The notes beneath the pieces were generated by a model. That model was given only the letters and a program-made list of their open reading frames with translations, made no database searches and was not told the DNA's origin. From NCBI GenBank assembly GCA_011032825.1, contig JAADJZ010000004.1, forward strand, positions 2,108,001-2,172,000: 64,000 bases of DNA. The letters run 5' to 3'. Shown here in pieces: positions 44,050-54,148 of the stretch (position 1 is its first letter; every line of letters begins with the position of its first letter). A program made the translations under genes and the position numbers. The stretch comes from Massariosphaeria phaeospora (Eukaryota > Ascomycota > Dothideomycetes > Pleosporales).

Positions 44050-44802
44050 ATGAAGATGAAAGCCGATGGACTGCGAGTGGCCGGGAAGCAGGGCACCATG
44101 GACCTCACCGCCGCTACACCCGCGCCGTTCCGCTTCTTCGATCTGCCCGTCGAACTGCGACTCCGCGTCTATGAACTGACCCTCGTCGTCCCCACAGCCG
44201 TAGATCTCGATCCCGCGAACATACGCACCATCGCCCCCCTCCTACGCATGTTCCTCGTGAGCCGCCGCGTGCACGACGAGGCCTTCCGCGTCTTCTACGG
44301 CCGCAACACGTTTCGCGTCTTCCCCACCCACGGTCGCTTCTTCCAGACCAAAGACCCGCTCCTCGCACGCCTGCCGCCGCAGTACCGCACTGTCATCACG
44401 AAGCTCGAGCTGCGACTGGGTCCTGGTTGGACGCGGCCGCCGCGAGGCTGGGTCATAAATGATCGGCTGGGGCTGGGCAGCATGGGCAAGGTGTTCTGGC
44501 TGAGGATATTCGTCGACTTCGATCCCACGTGCCATCCTTCGTTCGAAGGCTTCAGCGACCGAGACGACTTCTACACCGTCTTCTGCGTCTCGTTGCTCCA
44601 GGGCCTGTTCGCCCGCGTGGCCTCTCTCTCGGCTGTCGAGTTCGATGCGGACAGGACCGTGTCCAGATCGTCGCTCCTGCTGCAAAGCCTCGTGAACGAA
44701 GTCAAGGCTGGCAATAAGCGGATAACCTGGGGATCGGAACGGGGCTGGGACAAGTCAGTGGACGTGGACGTCGCCGATGTGCTGCAGAAGATGAGCCTGT
44801 GA
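44050..44802 (+). CDS. F-box-like (2EXR-type) protein, intact
   Basis: A single exon of 250 residues. After about 25 residues comes FRFFDLPVELRLRVYELTLVV, the N-terminal LPxELRxxIYxxx pattern of fungal F-box-like or 2EXR proteins. Then come LLRMFLVSRRVHDEAFRVFYGRNTFRVFP, VITKLELRLGPGW and a C-terminal variable part. Start choice: ATG 44050 is first, but ATG 44098 (MDLTAATPAPF) fits family N-termini equally well. It is the intact distant relative of the two pseudogenes at 38.8 and 42.1 kb. F-box proteins present substrates to SCF ubiquitin ligases; whether this one binds Skp1 cannot be told. Confidence 0.75.
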   Translation: MKMKADGLRVAGKQGTMDLTAATPAPFRFFDLPVELRLRVYELTLVVPTAVDLDPANIRTIAPLLRMFLVSRRVHDEAFRVFYGRNTFRVFPTHGRFFQTKDPLLARLPPQYRTVITKLELRLGPGWTRPPRGWVINDRLGLGSMGKVFWLRIFVDFDPTCHPSFEGFSDRDDFYTVFCVSLLQGLFARVASLSAVEFDADRTVSRSSLLLQSLVNEVKAGNKRITWGSERGWDKSVDVDVADVLQKMSL

Positions 44803-46635
44803 GCACTGTGAAACGACAGCCAGTGCGGCTCGCAGTGTGCATGTCTCAGCGTTGGTCTTGCGCCTGTTCGGGCGTGCGTACAGTATCCGCTCTCTTTCCG
44901 TTCACACATCCAGCCAGCTCCTTTTCCAGTACATAAATCCTTCTTCACGTACATACTTTACTATACAACGAAGGTTTCATTGACTCACTGTCCTCTCGTC
45001 CGTATGATGACCCTGCGTTCCGTTGGAAGCAGCCGACGATACTCTGATCCACGAACGTCTTCTCCATGTAGGAGTGGAAGCACACGAACAATCACCAGCC
45101 ATCTATCACAGAACCAAAAGCAAACCTCCTGACGTACCATCAAATGATATCTCTATGTAACTCTGCCATCATCCTTTTTAATTACAGATCAATGCCCCTC
45201 TTGTACAACCCGAAGTCTCGGAACCTACGCCCCGCCATCGCATTGCCCCGCAATCCTAAGAACTGCGACCGCCTCTATAAAATCCACAGGTTTACTCCTT
45301 AGCGAGCAGCTCTTCTAATCTGCCTCTTATAGAAGCGGAATCTCCAGAACTACAGAGATAAATCTACGCGCCTCTAAAAGGATCAACTAACGCAGCAATA
45401 TACCTATAGAAAGCTACAGTTCTATACACAGCGTCTGCTTAAAGTTATAAGATATAACATAAAATGTAAGTCGTAGATAGCTTGTTTCCGCAAGAGCCTG
45501 CTTGCAGACACTCTTATTAGTTATAAGGTGGGAATCCCACCTTATCTCGCAGCGTCCGTGGCTGCTGTCTCAACTACCTTTGTATCTCCATCATGATGAT
45601 CAACAGCCGGGCGTCCAATCTTTGGGAGAAAGTCAAAGTTGGGCGCTTACGGGGATTGATACCATGTACAGGAAAACCTCCAAAACCCTATGCAAAACTA
45701 TCTCCTATCCTCCCCTCTCTTCCAACAGTTTCGTTTCGTTTTTCTCTCCCCGTCTCCATCCACTCCTAATGAGGCTCTCCGCAGCAAATTTGAGATTTGC
45801 GAAAACTTTCCCCTCAAGCCGATACCTGAGGCTTCAGCAGTTCCCTGCCGTTTCAGCGCCCGACAGCCGAACCGATCCCCCGCGCCACACGCGTCGCCGC
45901 ACCAACCCCATTCACCGCCCCAGTCCAGCGGGTGCCGGGCGGGTGGCGGCAGGCCGCGTTGAGCGCCCTATCGCGCATAGATACCGAAAGTATCTCTTGG
46001 AGATACGAGATGGACTCCCGAGCTGGTGGATCGCGGCACGAGAGACGGGAGAGACGGGACGCCTCGCGGCGGGAGCCTTTTCTGTTGGGGATGGAGAGAA
46101 TTCCAGGATTGGCGCGAGTAGGGAGGTGAGGTGGGTACGCTTCGTGTTAGATGCATGCAGCAGAGACGATTCGGGAACGTGTGTGCGTATTGGGATATCT
46201 GCATCGTCGAACTCAGCTCGGCGATGACCATGTATCGCTGCATTACGAGGTGGTATGCAGAACTGATTGTAACCTGCCCCTCCATAATTCAACAAGAGCT
46301 TAGGTGAGGCGTGCCGAAAAGTGGAGTAAACAAGTTGGTGTAAGTAGAGCGGGAACGGAACGGCACATCGCCAAGCAAGGTCGAATACGAGAGTGCGCTA
46401 GAGGAGATAGAGCTGAAATTCGTATAGTCATTTCCTAATTCATACTAGGCGGGTACGCCCGAAGCTTCCACCAACACCCAACGAAGCATGCCACTTCCAG
46501 AAGCGGCATATTGAGATCGCGGGACACCCGCAGGATCGGAGGCGAATCCGTAAGTAGGCGGACGTCCCGTATGTCGGTGAGGGGGTTACCACTTTCATGG
46601 CCGTCTGATCGTTTCTTCGTCGGTCTCGTGGTAAC
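44803..46635. other. Intergenic region, about 1.8 kb
   Basis: 3' flanks of two converging genes. 45270-45490 is AT-rich and looks like degraded repeat sequence. A 241-codon frame at 45502-46227 lacks any domain and begins with a non-ATG codon in part, so it is not supported. Confidence 0.35.
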
Positions 46636-48148
46636 TTAGACCGCCGTAACAGCGTTTCCGTGCTCCGACTGCATGCCTGCGGTAGGGTTTGTTGTGCGAT
46701 CTTGTTTGGCCTGCCCCTCATCCCGTTGTTCGTCCTCATCCACCATACTCAGAATGGACATATCGTCGTAGAATGAAGACCACGGGCTGGGTCTTCTATA
46801 CACGATATCCGGCGTACGTAACATCTCGAGAGACTGGGGCTTGATCTGATCGCTAGTGGACCGCAGCGTGGAATTTACGAGTTGCTCCTCGATTCTGAAT
46901 CCGTCCTGCGAGGCCGAGGTACTGCGAAGATGGGATCTGCTCGGCGCGTTGGATCGGACACCATCGTATGTCGTTGACTGGTCGGTCAGCCAACTCCTGA
47001 CGCCGAGGACCTTCTGGATAAAGGGTTTTGTGAGTGGCAAGTTTGCGCAGAGCATGGCTGTGAACGCCTCGCGACCATACCACAATGCCCACCTAGGTGA
47101 GAATGGGTATCTGAAAGACTGATATTTGTTGTATGCGGCCGCGTACATCTATCGATTATCAATTGGACATGGAACATTCATGTGTAGTTGGTAAAGGATG
47201 AACATACCGTGACGATGCCGATGAGAAATATGGCGGATAGAACCAGCTTTCTGCCCAAACAGATCTGGACCTTGACGACAAGCGGCAGCGGAATCAAGAT
47301 GATCATAAGATCCGACGAAATGTTCAGTACGGCATTAGTGATCAGATGGGGCGTCATGGCTGTACAGTTTGCTGTAGGCTTTGTCAAATCAACTGTAGTC
47401 GCATGAGGTACTTCAGTGAACTCACTGCTGTAGGCAGGGACTGCCCAGTACTGGCTGAATGGACGACACCACGCGCCCGCCCACAAGATTTCCATCAAGA
47501 GCTGGACATACATAAGCATTGATTCGACGCTCTTCGCGGGTATAGCCACTGTGGGACATACGTAACTGAAGCCAACATATACCATAAGACCTTTTACCAC
47601 CGTATGTAGCCACAATAGATTTCTGGCGAGAGTTAGTCGCAACTCGTGGCGCTGGTAATCCTCAACTCACGTCAATCGACTGTACATGATCAACATAGAA
47701 GCCTTGAGCAGCCATATAGTCAAGATCTGCATTTGCTCCGTGACGAGTCGGAGTTTCGAGCCGTAGATTCGTGCCTCGACGTTCTCAGAGGTAAACTTCG
47801 AAACGTCTTCATTCGGGCCGACAAGATTGGTTGGGATGTTGATCATTCCATCGAGGAGCACTGTTAGGACAGTGAGTGATATCTATCTTCATTAGTCTTT
47901 GGGGAAGCCTCTGGATCTTAGACCTGACTGCGAGAGCGGTTCGGGACTGCAATCTCGCAAATCTTGGCGAGACCTGAATGAAGCCATTGGGATAGAGATC
48001 TTACCATCGCTGGTAACACCAAGTAGTCATCCATCTGGAGAGCTTTCCATGATCCCAGTCGCATTCTCTTGGAGACAAATCGAATGCACACTACGACGCA
48101 GCAAACGACATACCAAATGATGCTTTCTGGTTGTACCACGCGCATCAT
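46636..48148 (-). CDS. Fungal rhodopsin-domain seven-helix membrane protein (SAT4/PTH11-like group)
   Basis: Six exons, 48148-48005, 47882-47671, 47622-47562, 47501-47426, 47371-47208 and 47148-46636, give 389 residues. The protein matches the fungal rhodopsin-domain family. Helix 1 is IIWYVVCCVVVCIRFV. DDYLVLPAM precedes helix 2. GSKLRLVTEQMQILTIWLLKASMLIMYSRL forms helix 3. WCRPFSQYWAVP, NCTAM and LITNAVLNISSDLMIILIPLPLV form the conserved core. GREAFTAMLCANLPLTKPF ends the last helix. The C-terminal 120 residues are a hydrophilic Ser-rich cytosolic tail. Such proteins lie in the plasma membrane and may act as receptors; the ligand is unknown. Intron 1 (122 bp) was placed so that ISLTVLTVLLDGMIN continues helix 2; a weaker acceptor nearby would shift frame. 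Confidence 0.85.
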
Positions 48149-51100
48149 CAGAGACAGATACGGATTCAGCGGGGGTAGGGGAGAATAGTAAGCAAAAATA
48201 TAGGGAAGAAGAAGAACAGTAGTCGTAATGATTTGCTCGGACTCCACTCTCTACGGAGTCCGTCGTCGCAATATAGATTTGAGAATCTTTTAGATAGAGT
48301 ACCACCAACCATCCTAGACTAGCGAGTGGATCGATACGACCGCTCGGGCTGTCTCGTAGCCGAATGAACTGCCTGTCGTCGATCGTGTATGCATAACTTT
48401 GAATATTCGTCTGTCGGTAGGCTAACCGCGAACCGTCCCGTCTAGTGACTTACCGGGTCTCCGGAAGAAAACTGAAGACACCTTCGACAATTTCAGCCGG
48501 ATGTAGCAGTATGTCCTACCGTCCACGAGACCCACTAGGGCGGTTGGACACGCGGCTGCTGGGTAGATACGGGACGATTCGCGCGAGTGAAAGAAAAGCG
48601 ATTGACAGCCAATGAAGATACCAAGACGGGTAGTTTCTCGTAAAGAGACAAAAGGCTATCTTTTTCAGATGGTTCACGCAAAATAGGTAACGCAATCCTG
48701 ACGATGGTGTATGGGATGGAAATTTGAGCCACAGTGCAGTCCCCAGACCAGTTTTGCAGAGCCTTGAGCTTCGCCGGTGGTGAGGTGTTGAGAAATAAAA
48801 GCATCGGACTTGAGTTCGGCTCCGTCGGAGTTGTACCGTTTAGTAAGCTTGCGGGGTGTATTTCACATTATGTTAGAGAAGAAGTCGAAATGGCGACAAC
48901 AAGCTGGAGTAGTTAGTAGCCTACTGGTTTGGAGAGCACCTATGCCTCTATCTATTCACATGCCGCCGATTGACGCTTGCGAACCGCGTTGTCGAGGGCG
49001 CCTTGGGAGATCCAACAGGCGAAACACCTATGACTGGTCAGCCAACAGATGTCCCGGATATAGCATCCCAGGTGTGATCTCGAAAGGGAAGTAAGATGTG
49101 AAAAGTCGCCACATCTTGACTATGCGCAAGAACACTCGAGTGATTATTCAGGGAAGGGCAGGTGTGTTCCTAAATGCGATTTCAAGTGGCCAAGGCCACG
49201 TGAGACTGGGCATCTGTTGGGTGACTGGTCTGACAGGCCACTGGTAGCGCAGTATGCAGTCTGAAAAAGGTTCTGACGATCGGACTGGTAGACAGGGCAT
49301 GCCGCAGCGGGACGTGAGTGATAGCGCAACAGCGGTACCGGGCTTTTCAATATGTCAGCATTGCACCGAACGGAGTCGCCCTGTTCATCGCTGCCTGTCT
49401 ACGGTAAGATCAGTGACCCGCCCTCGCGGTTGCGGCCGCATCTGCCCAGACACCGAGTGGCCGGTATATCGAACGAGGCTGCGGATCCTGGCCGGTGGCG
49501 AGCGCTCGTGTCTGGAACCGAGTTCGACCCTGGGGCCGCATACACAGCAACCCTGTCCTCTCAGTATACTTGCACGATGACTGGCGCCATGCGAATCGCA
49601 ACAGAACAACGCGTCAAGTCGGCAGTGCACCGCGATTTGTTCAAGCCTTAATGGCGTGATATATGGCTGGGCCACGTTGTGACGCAAGTACTCTCTGACC
49701 GGAGCTTCCGCACTTTTCAACTCCTCCGATCTGACTGGTTGTGCATGCCTCCTGCTCGATCCGTTCCGATGCGTTGAGGTAGAATCGAGTGCGCCCTTCC
49801 CTTGGGGATGGAGAAGAGTGATCCTGCACGTATATGCACGGCGGCGATACCGACGATACTGCAAGGCCGGTGAGTTTGATGTTATCGAAACGAATATAGA
49901 AGCGAGTGAGACATAGCCCGGGCGTACAAGGAACGGGTGCGACTGAGGTCCAGACTACGTCACCGGGACCAGAGGCTGCCGCAGCGTCAGCGGGGGTTAC
50001 GTACGACCATCGATGAGCAGGCTGTCTTGACCATCAGGGCGGAGGGTCGAGGACAGCTGACTGATGGGATGGAAGCGCGTTCAGGGCGGGGCGGAGGGTG
50101 ATGGTGGAAGAGGGGGTTCGCAAGCAGCGCGGCTCGTAGAGACATCGGGACTCTTGGCAGGCACCACTGGCGGAAGGACGCGGGGGGCCGGCCCAGTGGG
50201 TGCTGGCTTCCGGGCGTGCACCCACCGCTCTCTGACACCACCACACGACCACCACAACACAACTTTTACTCGACTCGGGGACCGGTCAACGCAACTGCTT
50301 GGAATTGGCCATATAGACTGAATTCGACTCACACTGCACACATGACACCGTGTGCGTGGCCTCGGTGCGGCGAGCGTAAGTGCGGAGTCGCTCGGATGGG
50401 AGCCCGATCGGAGCTGAAGCTTCCCTTCACAGTCAAAGCCCCTCAGATACTCGCACTCGCACAAACAAACACAAATATCAAGTCATACATATCTCAGCCC
50501 TAGCATCGTACACTAACACTACTTCCAGAGTACGCTTTAGTGGCCAATCGCTTGTCGTCAGTTCGGACCCCAACGCTCTGGCATCGCTTCAAGGCTTCGA
50601 CACAGCCTCACCAACGACTATCCTCCACCACCGCAGACCACATTGACGACCTAGGAGTACCGGCCTGGCCCCGATTTGCTGTAGGATTACCCTCGCACTT
50701 CGGACCTCCATTTGGCAATGCTACTGCTAGTTCGGGGTAGTCCGCAGGACTGTCGGCCTTGGACTCTCTTAGTCACTTCCTTGAGGCTGTACTGTATACG
50801 ACCTCCATGACCCATCAGGCATCAACAACGTCTGTTCTCACAGTCTCGCTTGTGTGTTTCTAGCGTAGCTGAGTGATGTCCTGGGTAAGCGATTGTCGGT
50901 GCCATGGGCAAGAAGAATCTGGAATATTGGAGATGGGGCAGAAATACTGCGAACGGCAGTAATCCTGTGACGGCTTCTCAGTGCCACGAGGGCGAGGCTC
51001 ACAGCATCTTTAAATACACAACGAGCGAGGAAATGCGAGGTTGTTTGTATATAAAGGAGCACGTCCGGAGCCGCAATGATGCATCGAGCAGAAGACATAC

Positions 51101-51258
51101 GGTGCAATACTACTACATCTACAGTACTACTACATCTACCTTGCGAGATATATATTCACTTCCCCATTTCCAAAAGACGACAACCCCTTGTTTCTGTCCA
51201 ATTGAACACTCTACGTACCCGTTTTGCAAATCCACATCAACCCTTCAAACACTTCATA
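48149..51258. other. Gene-poor region, about 3.1 kb
   Basis: Promoter of the rhodopsin-domain gene, then mixed DNA. Open frames of 100-160 codons at 49250-49865 and 50080-50500 occur on both strands, lack domains and overlap each other. ACTACTACATCTAC repeats occur near 51108-51135, just upstream of the small gene. Nothing else is supported. Confidence 0.35.
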
Positions 51259-51618
51259 ATGCCCCGTCGATTCAACGCACCGACAGTCTCCGAAGAACCC
51301 ACTACCCACTACAACGAACCAGACACCGATCCCGAGCAGCCCGAAGCACCCCCGTAAGCTCGCCAATCTGCTGACCGTCGGCTCCCATTGCATCTGCAAG
51401 CAACTGCACCGTTCGAGCTAACCACATGCAGCGTCATCATCCTTGCCCGATGCGGCAACCGGAGCGTGGACCCTGCCGCCGCCACCACGTGTCAGCCACA
51501 CTCGACGTCACCCTTGTACGTTGCCCACGCCCGCGCCGTGAATCCGCGCTGCCACATTCGCAATCCCCGTCCTGAAGCCCACTACCAGATACAATCTGCG
51601 CAGCACGAACAACAGTAA
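51259..51618 (+). CDS. Possible small two-exon protein
   Basis: Exon 1 51259-51353 encodes MPRRFNAPTVSEEPT followed by a Pro/Glu/Asp-rich stretch. A 78-bp intron has a GTAAGC donor, a GCTAACC branch point and a GCAG acceptor. Exon 2 51432-51618 completes 93 residues. Splice signals are excellent, but the exon 2 product has no domain. A similar Pro/Glu-rich stretch ending in another good donor (CATTC/GTAAGT, near 51691) and a further branch point plus acceptor near 51905-51920 suggest that the transcript continues. The full gene may therefore be longer, possibly running into the small gene at 52078. Confidence 0.35.
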
Positions 51619-52077
51619 CACGGCTCCAGACGCGCATTGCGAAGAACCAGAGCCAGCCCCAGTTCCAGAGCTTGACCCTGCGCCTCATTCGTAAGTACCA
51701 CACTCTTCTCTTCAGCTGAACACCACGACTACGCGTCACGGCGCAATGTAAGCGTTATGAGTCGAATATACCGGGGCTTGATGCCGAGCGCGCTGCGGCC
51801 TCCTACACGCGCGGTCTCACACCCATACACTTTCTCCACAATCCCCGTCACCAACCCCCTCGCTAACATCCTCATCCTCACCCTCACCCTCACCCCCATG
51901 CTACGCTAACCCCCTTGCAGACCACGTATCTCGTTCAAACACCCGGCCGCAGCCTCTCCATCCCCTCATTCGACCTCGCCGCCGTCACCACCACCACTCC
52001 TCGAGTCTACTCGAACCCCCCCAGCCACGCCTCCTTCCTCCTCCTCCAACACCCCCACGCCCACACCCACCCCCGCA

Positions 52078-52272
52078 ATGGGCTCCAAGTCCTCCAAACC
52101 CGCCCCCTCCCCCGCGCACGGCAAACTCCAGCCCGCCGTCGCCAAGTCCGACAAGCAGGAAATGAAGGAACCGTCCAACTACTACAGCCACCGCAGCAAG
52201 TCGCTGCGCAGGAAGGCGGGCGGCGAGGCTAGCAAGGTGGGCGCGCAGGGCAGTGGTGGGGGGGTGGCGTGA
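52078..52272 (+). CDS. Small protein with N-myristoylation signal
   Basis: Sixty-four residues starting MGSKSSKPAPSP. The MG-x3-S pattern with basic residues after it is a good N-myristoylation and membrane-targeting signal. The rest is basic and Ser-rich (YYSHRSKSLRRKAGGEASK). Short MGSKxSKPA proteins are widespread in filamentous ascomycetes, without a known function. A CTAAC plus GCAG acceptor at about 51905-51920 suggests a 5' UTR intron upstream. Confidence 0.55.
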   Translation: MGSKSSKPAPSPAHGKLQPAVAKSDKQEMKEPSNYYSHRSKSLRRKAGGEASKVGAQGSGGGVA

Positions 52273-52631
52273 TGGCTTGTAGCGGATGATGGAGATATGA
52301 TATGCTAGAGGATGGTTGGTGAGCTGGAATGAGTCGAGTCGAGTTAAGCGGGTGTGATGGTTCGTAGGGCGTTCACTTGTGCTTTTCTTTTCTTATTGTT
52401 TCCTTTTCCGTCTTCGTCATTGATGCAACGGCGACTCGATTCTCCGAGACATGTCGAAGCGGACCACGCATGATTTTATTAGATTACTCCTCTCAATTCT
52501 CTATTTTCTTTCGATTTTTTTCTTGCATGGTCGGTAAATACCACCTAGGAAAACAAGACAGCACAGCAGTGCAGGATACAGCAGGATAGCACCACTGGCA
52601 AGTCCAAAGACCGACGAAAGTACCCAAGAAA

Positions 52632-54148
52632 CTACGCTTCCAACAGCCTGCCAATCTCCGCAATACCCACCTGCTTAAGCCACTCGAACCCATGCTTGAC
52701 CACCGGCCACCCCACGCCCACAATCCAAACCTGCACCGCATACCTGACCGGCACCCACCCGGCCACATACCAAGGCAGTCTCTCGACGCCCAAGCGTATC
52801 CACACCCAACTCTCCAGCCCAAACGCTTCAATCAAGCTCAGCGCCACCCACGACCAGAACCGCGACCCCACGAACGCGTGCCATTTCCTGCCTTCCGGCG
52901 TGTCTTCCACGACGCGCAGTCGCTGCTGTGCGTCGTGCCAGCTCTGTTGGCGCCACGGGCCCAGTATGGTGAGGACGGCGTTGAGCAACATGTACGCTGC
53001 CGGCGTGTACACGTACGCGACGTACAGGTACGTGTTAGAGTAGGTCCAGGCAAGGCGCAGGAAGCGCGCGGATGTGTTGATGAGGGCTTCGGACCAGGTG
53101 CGGTGCGGGTGCCGGTGGAGAGGGCGATGCGGGAAAATATAGGTGTGGAAGTAGGCCCAGAGGTAGTGCGAGAGGGGGCGTGGGCTCGCAGCGAAGTCGG
53201 CGTATGAGTCGGAGAAGTTGGAAGATGACGACGAGGACGACGAGGGGATGTAGAAGGGGTAGGGGTCGTTTTCGCGGTTTAGCGAGGAGGGAGCTGGATA
53301 GGTGATTAGTGGAGGGTTGGATGATATGTATGGGTAGGCAGGGACAACTTACCATCTTCGCCCCGGTACAAAGCGTCCAGGTCCCTGCTCGCTCGTGCCT
53401 TGCGCTTCCGCGAATTTCCATCTCCATGCGTCCCGCCTGAGATCGCTGCGGCGACACGCTCGCAGTCGACCTCCACTTCGTCCAACAGCAGGAGCAGTAG
53501 CAGGAATGACAGCACGCGCGCCAAATGGCCCCCCGCGGCCCACCAGTTCTGCGCGGCGAAACCCCAGAGTAAGAACAGCGCTTCCAAGAGGAAGCTGTCC
53601 TGCATCGGCGGGTACAGGACCCAATTGTTGGTCTGCAGCACGAAGAACGTGTAAACGATGCTTGAGACTGGGCTGGGCGCGAAGATTCCGAGGAGCGCGA
53701 AGTATAGGCCGGTGTATGTTTCGCGGGCGGAGCGGGGAGAGCGACACGCAGGAAGGTGCGCGAGGAGGGAGGAGATGTAAGAGACGACGGGGATGGAGAC
53801 CGGGCGAGTCAGGAGGACTAAAGCCGGGACCATGACCGCGGCGAAGGTGTAGTCTTCTTTTTTGATCATGTAATACAAGGCGAGCACGAGCATGAGCAGG
53901 ATGCTGTAGCCCTGTTGGTCAGGTTTGGCTGCTCCTCTGTCTCGGTATGTAGCGTCCATGTCTTCCGAGACGTAGGCATCAGACAGCTCCGGGAATGGCT
54001 CGCCATCGGAGAACTCGTTGAGATAGACACACTCGTCCTCTTCTTCTTCAGAGGTGGTGTCCAGAGATGAAGCGTACGCCTGGAGGTGCGGCCGTACGGG
54101 CATGGGTTCCTCGCGCACTGCTGTCTTGGTAGTGAATTTGCGGAACAT
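52632..54148 (-). CDS. Multi-pass membrane protein, function unknown
   Basis: Two exons, 54148-53353 and 53293-52632, separated by a 59-bp intron (GTAAGT donor, ATCCAG acceptor), give 485 residues. An acidic N-terminus (TTSEEEEDECVYLNEFSDGE) is followed by several hydrophobic helices: YSILLMLVLALYYMI, FAAVMVPALVLLT, LYFALLGIFA, FLLEALFLLWGFAAQNWW and VLSFLLLLLLL. A Ser-rich loop comes next. The C-terminal region has further helices and Trp-rich segments (RFWSWVALSLIEAFGLESWVW and YAVQVWIVGVGWPVV). An in-frame ATG at 54313 would add 55 residues that look like leader sequence, so the ATG at 54148 (MFRKFTTKTAV) was chosen. I do not recognise the family. Confidence 0.7.

Noticed and set aside
45502..46227. 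241-codon plus-strand frame
   Set aside because: Ser/Arg-rich without domain, begins with a non-ATG codon in part, and sits in the 3' flanks of two converging genes.
49250..49864. Overlapping frames of 99-159 codons on both strands
   Set aside because: Mutually overlapping, without domains, in a GC-rich intergenic stretch.
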